Assembly (NCBI GenBank): GCA_020058355.1
Contig: JAGVEG010000093.1
Coordinates: 1 to 6,224, forward strand
DNA: 6,224 bases
DNA from: Candidatus Berkelbacteria bacterium
Lineage (GTDB): Bacteria; Patescibacteriota; UBA1384; CAILIB01
Direction of reading: 5' to 3'
The notes beneath the pieces are model-generated. The model made no database searches. It worked only from the letters and a program-made list of their open reading frames with translations, and had not been told where the DNA came from. Of this stretch, positions 5,667 to 6,224 are shown piece after piece (positions within the stretch are counted from its first letter, which is position 1; each line of letters opens with the position of its first letter). A program made the translations under genes and the position numbers.

Positions 5667-5670
5667 AAGG
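5655..5670. other. Probable chimeric junction
   Basis: Left of this point the DUF4287 reading frame follows its family. Right of it the family match stops within a codon or two, GC content rises sharply, and the next gene is a Rhodobacterales-like RNase E. An essential alphaproteobacterial housekeeping gene fused to a truncated gene of a different kind of genome points to a misassembly or cloning chimera. The exact breakpoint cannot be fixed from sequence. Confidence 0.65.
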
Positions 5671-5866
5671 TGGGTAGCGCAGGCTGCCCATGTGTGAACC
5701 GCGATGGAGCGTGTGATTGAACGGCGGATTGATGCGGGGGGGCCACTGGCCCCAGCCCGGTCTTTTGCCGTCCGCGCCCCCGCCCGAACAAGCCGCCGTC
5801 CGTTTTGTCTTGCACCACCGGGGACATCCCCGGGGTTAGGCAGGGCTGCCGGTGCATTGGAACATC
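5667..5866 (+). promoter_or_regulatory. GC-rich leader upstream of rne with three hairpins
   Basis: No gene fits this 200-bp stretch. It contains three clear inverted repeats on the plus strand: GGGTAGC-GCAG-GCTGCCC (about 5673-5690, one G-U pair), GGGGCC-ACT-GGCCCC (5739-5753) and CCGGGG-ACAT-CCCCGG (5818-5833). The last ends 33 bp before the RNase E start, and a weak GGA lies 6-8 bases before the ATG. RNase E mRNAs in Enterobacteria are autoregulated through a long structured 5' UTR. A comparable role here is inference. None of the stems has an adjacent T-run typical of a terminator. Confidence 0.4.
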
Positions 5867-6224
5867 ATGGCCAAAAAAATGCTGATCGACGCCACCCATG
5901 CCGAGGAAACTCGGGTTGTGGTGGTGGATGGAAACAAGGTCGAAGAGTTTGACTTTGAAACCGTAAACAAACGCCAACTTGCTGGAAACATCTATCTGGC
6001 CAAGATCACGCGGGTTGAACCCAGCCTGCAGGCTGCCTTTGTCGATTACGGTGGCAACCGGCACGGCTTTCTGGCCTTTGCCGAAATCCACCCCGATTAT
6101 TACCAGATCCCGGTCGCCGACCGCAAAGCGCTGCTGGATGAAGAGCGGGCTTTGGCGCGGGCCGAAGATGAAGAAGACAACAATCGCAGCCGCCGCACCC
6201 GTGCGCCCCGTCCACGCCAAGGTG
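5867..6224 (+). CDS. rne: Ribonuclease E/G, N-terminal fragment (alphaproteobacterial)
   Basis: ATG 5867, running off the right edge after 119 codons. The opening MAKKMLIDATHAEETRVVVV, then DGNKVEEFDFETVNKRQLAG and NIYLAKITRVEPSLQAAFVD is the conserved start of RNase E: a short RNase H-like strand, then the S1 RNA-binding domain (from about residue 37) with YGGNRHGFLAFAEIHPDYYQ (61-80). From about residue 90 an acidic then Arg-rich stretch begins (DEERALARAEDEEDNN, RSRRTRAPRPR). This matches the insertion in the S1 domain of alphaproteobacterial, especially Rhodobacterales, RNase E. The full enzyme is usually about 900-1000 residues and is the endonuclease that starts mRNA decay and processes rRNA and tRNA precursors. 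The catalytic DNase I-like domain lies outside the window. Codons favour G/C at third positions more than in the photolyase genes, which supports a different origin. Confidence 0.9.
   Translation, partial: MAKKMLIDATHAEETRVVVVDGNKVEEFDFETVNKRQLAGNIYLAKITRVEPSLQAAFVDYGGNRHGFLAFAEIHPDYYQIPVADRKALLDEERALARAEDEEDNNRSRRTRAPRPRQG

Noticed and set aside
5739..5753. GGGGCC-ACT-GGCCCC as an intrinsic terminator
   Set aside because: The stem is strong but no T-run follows it directly (the next TTTT is about 10 bases on and interrupted).
5704..5952. Plus-strand 82-codon frame overlapping the rne leader and start
   Set aside because: It overlaps the RNase E N-terminus in another frame, is Arg/Ala/Pro-rich and matches nothing I know; it is better read as leader sequence.
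5516..6220. Long minus-strand open frame (234 codons) opposite the right end
   Set aside because: It is antisense to the clear RNase E reading frame and also crosses the probable junction. Its translation has no recognisable domain; GC-rich coding DNA often leaves such frames open.
1..6224. CRISPR array, tRNA, rRNA, insertion sequence or integrase
   Set aside because: No regularly spaced direct repeats, tRNA-like cloverleaf, rRNA sequence, transposase motif or terminal inverted repeats were seen on reading the window.

Overview
The window looks like an assembled metagenomic contig that joins DNA from at least two, probably three, sources. Most of it (about 190-5660) is a compact stretch of moderate GC. 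Its genes overlap or nearly touch, and clear Shine-Dalgarno sites are mostly absent. A membrane-anchored HExxH protein of the kind I associate with Patescibacteria (candidate phyla radiation) lies here. That affiliation is a judgement from protein style; the photolyase genes also resemble Bacteroidota ones.

Layout. 1 to about 190 holds an unrecognised minus-strand coding fragment that runs off the left edge. About 192-443 is the C-terminal end of a luciferase-like (LLM) flavin oxidoreductase on the plus strand. It converges on a minus-strand zinc metallopeptidase (440-1576), and the two stop codons share the bases TTAA. A 113-bp divergent intergenic region rich in inverted repeats separates the peptidase from a plus-strand run of genes. 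These are a GNAT acetyltransferase (1690-2190), a two-TM membrane protein (2201-2749), a photolyase-related (DPRP) protein (2785-4233), a photolyase FAD-domain protein (4226-5320), a 46-residue DUF2256 zinc-ribbon protein (5317-5457) and a truncated DUF4287 protein (5502-5666). At about 5660 the sequence changes to GC-rich DNA: a structured leader and the first 119 codons of an alphaproteobacterial (Rhodobacterales-like) RNase E.

The most interesting part is 2785-5457. Two different photolyase/cryptochrome-superfamily proteins and DUF2256 overlap in tandem (8 bp and 4 bp), so they are probably made together. The DPRP protein lacks the cysteines expected to bind the 4Fe-4S cluster of FeS-BCP photolyases. 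The second protein carries its FAD-binding domain first, followed by an alpha/beta domain that may correspond to the usual N-terminal antenna domain, i.e. a permuted order. A light-driven DNA repair or blue-light sensing module is the natural reading. The repair substrate cannot be told from sequence.
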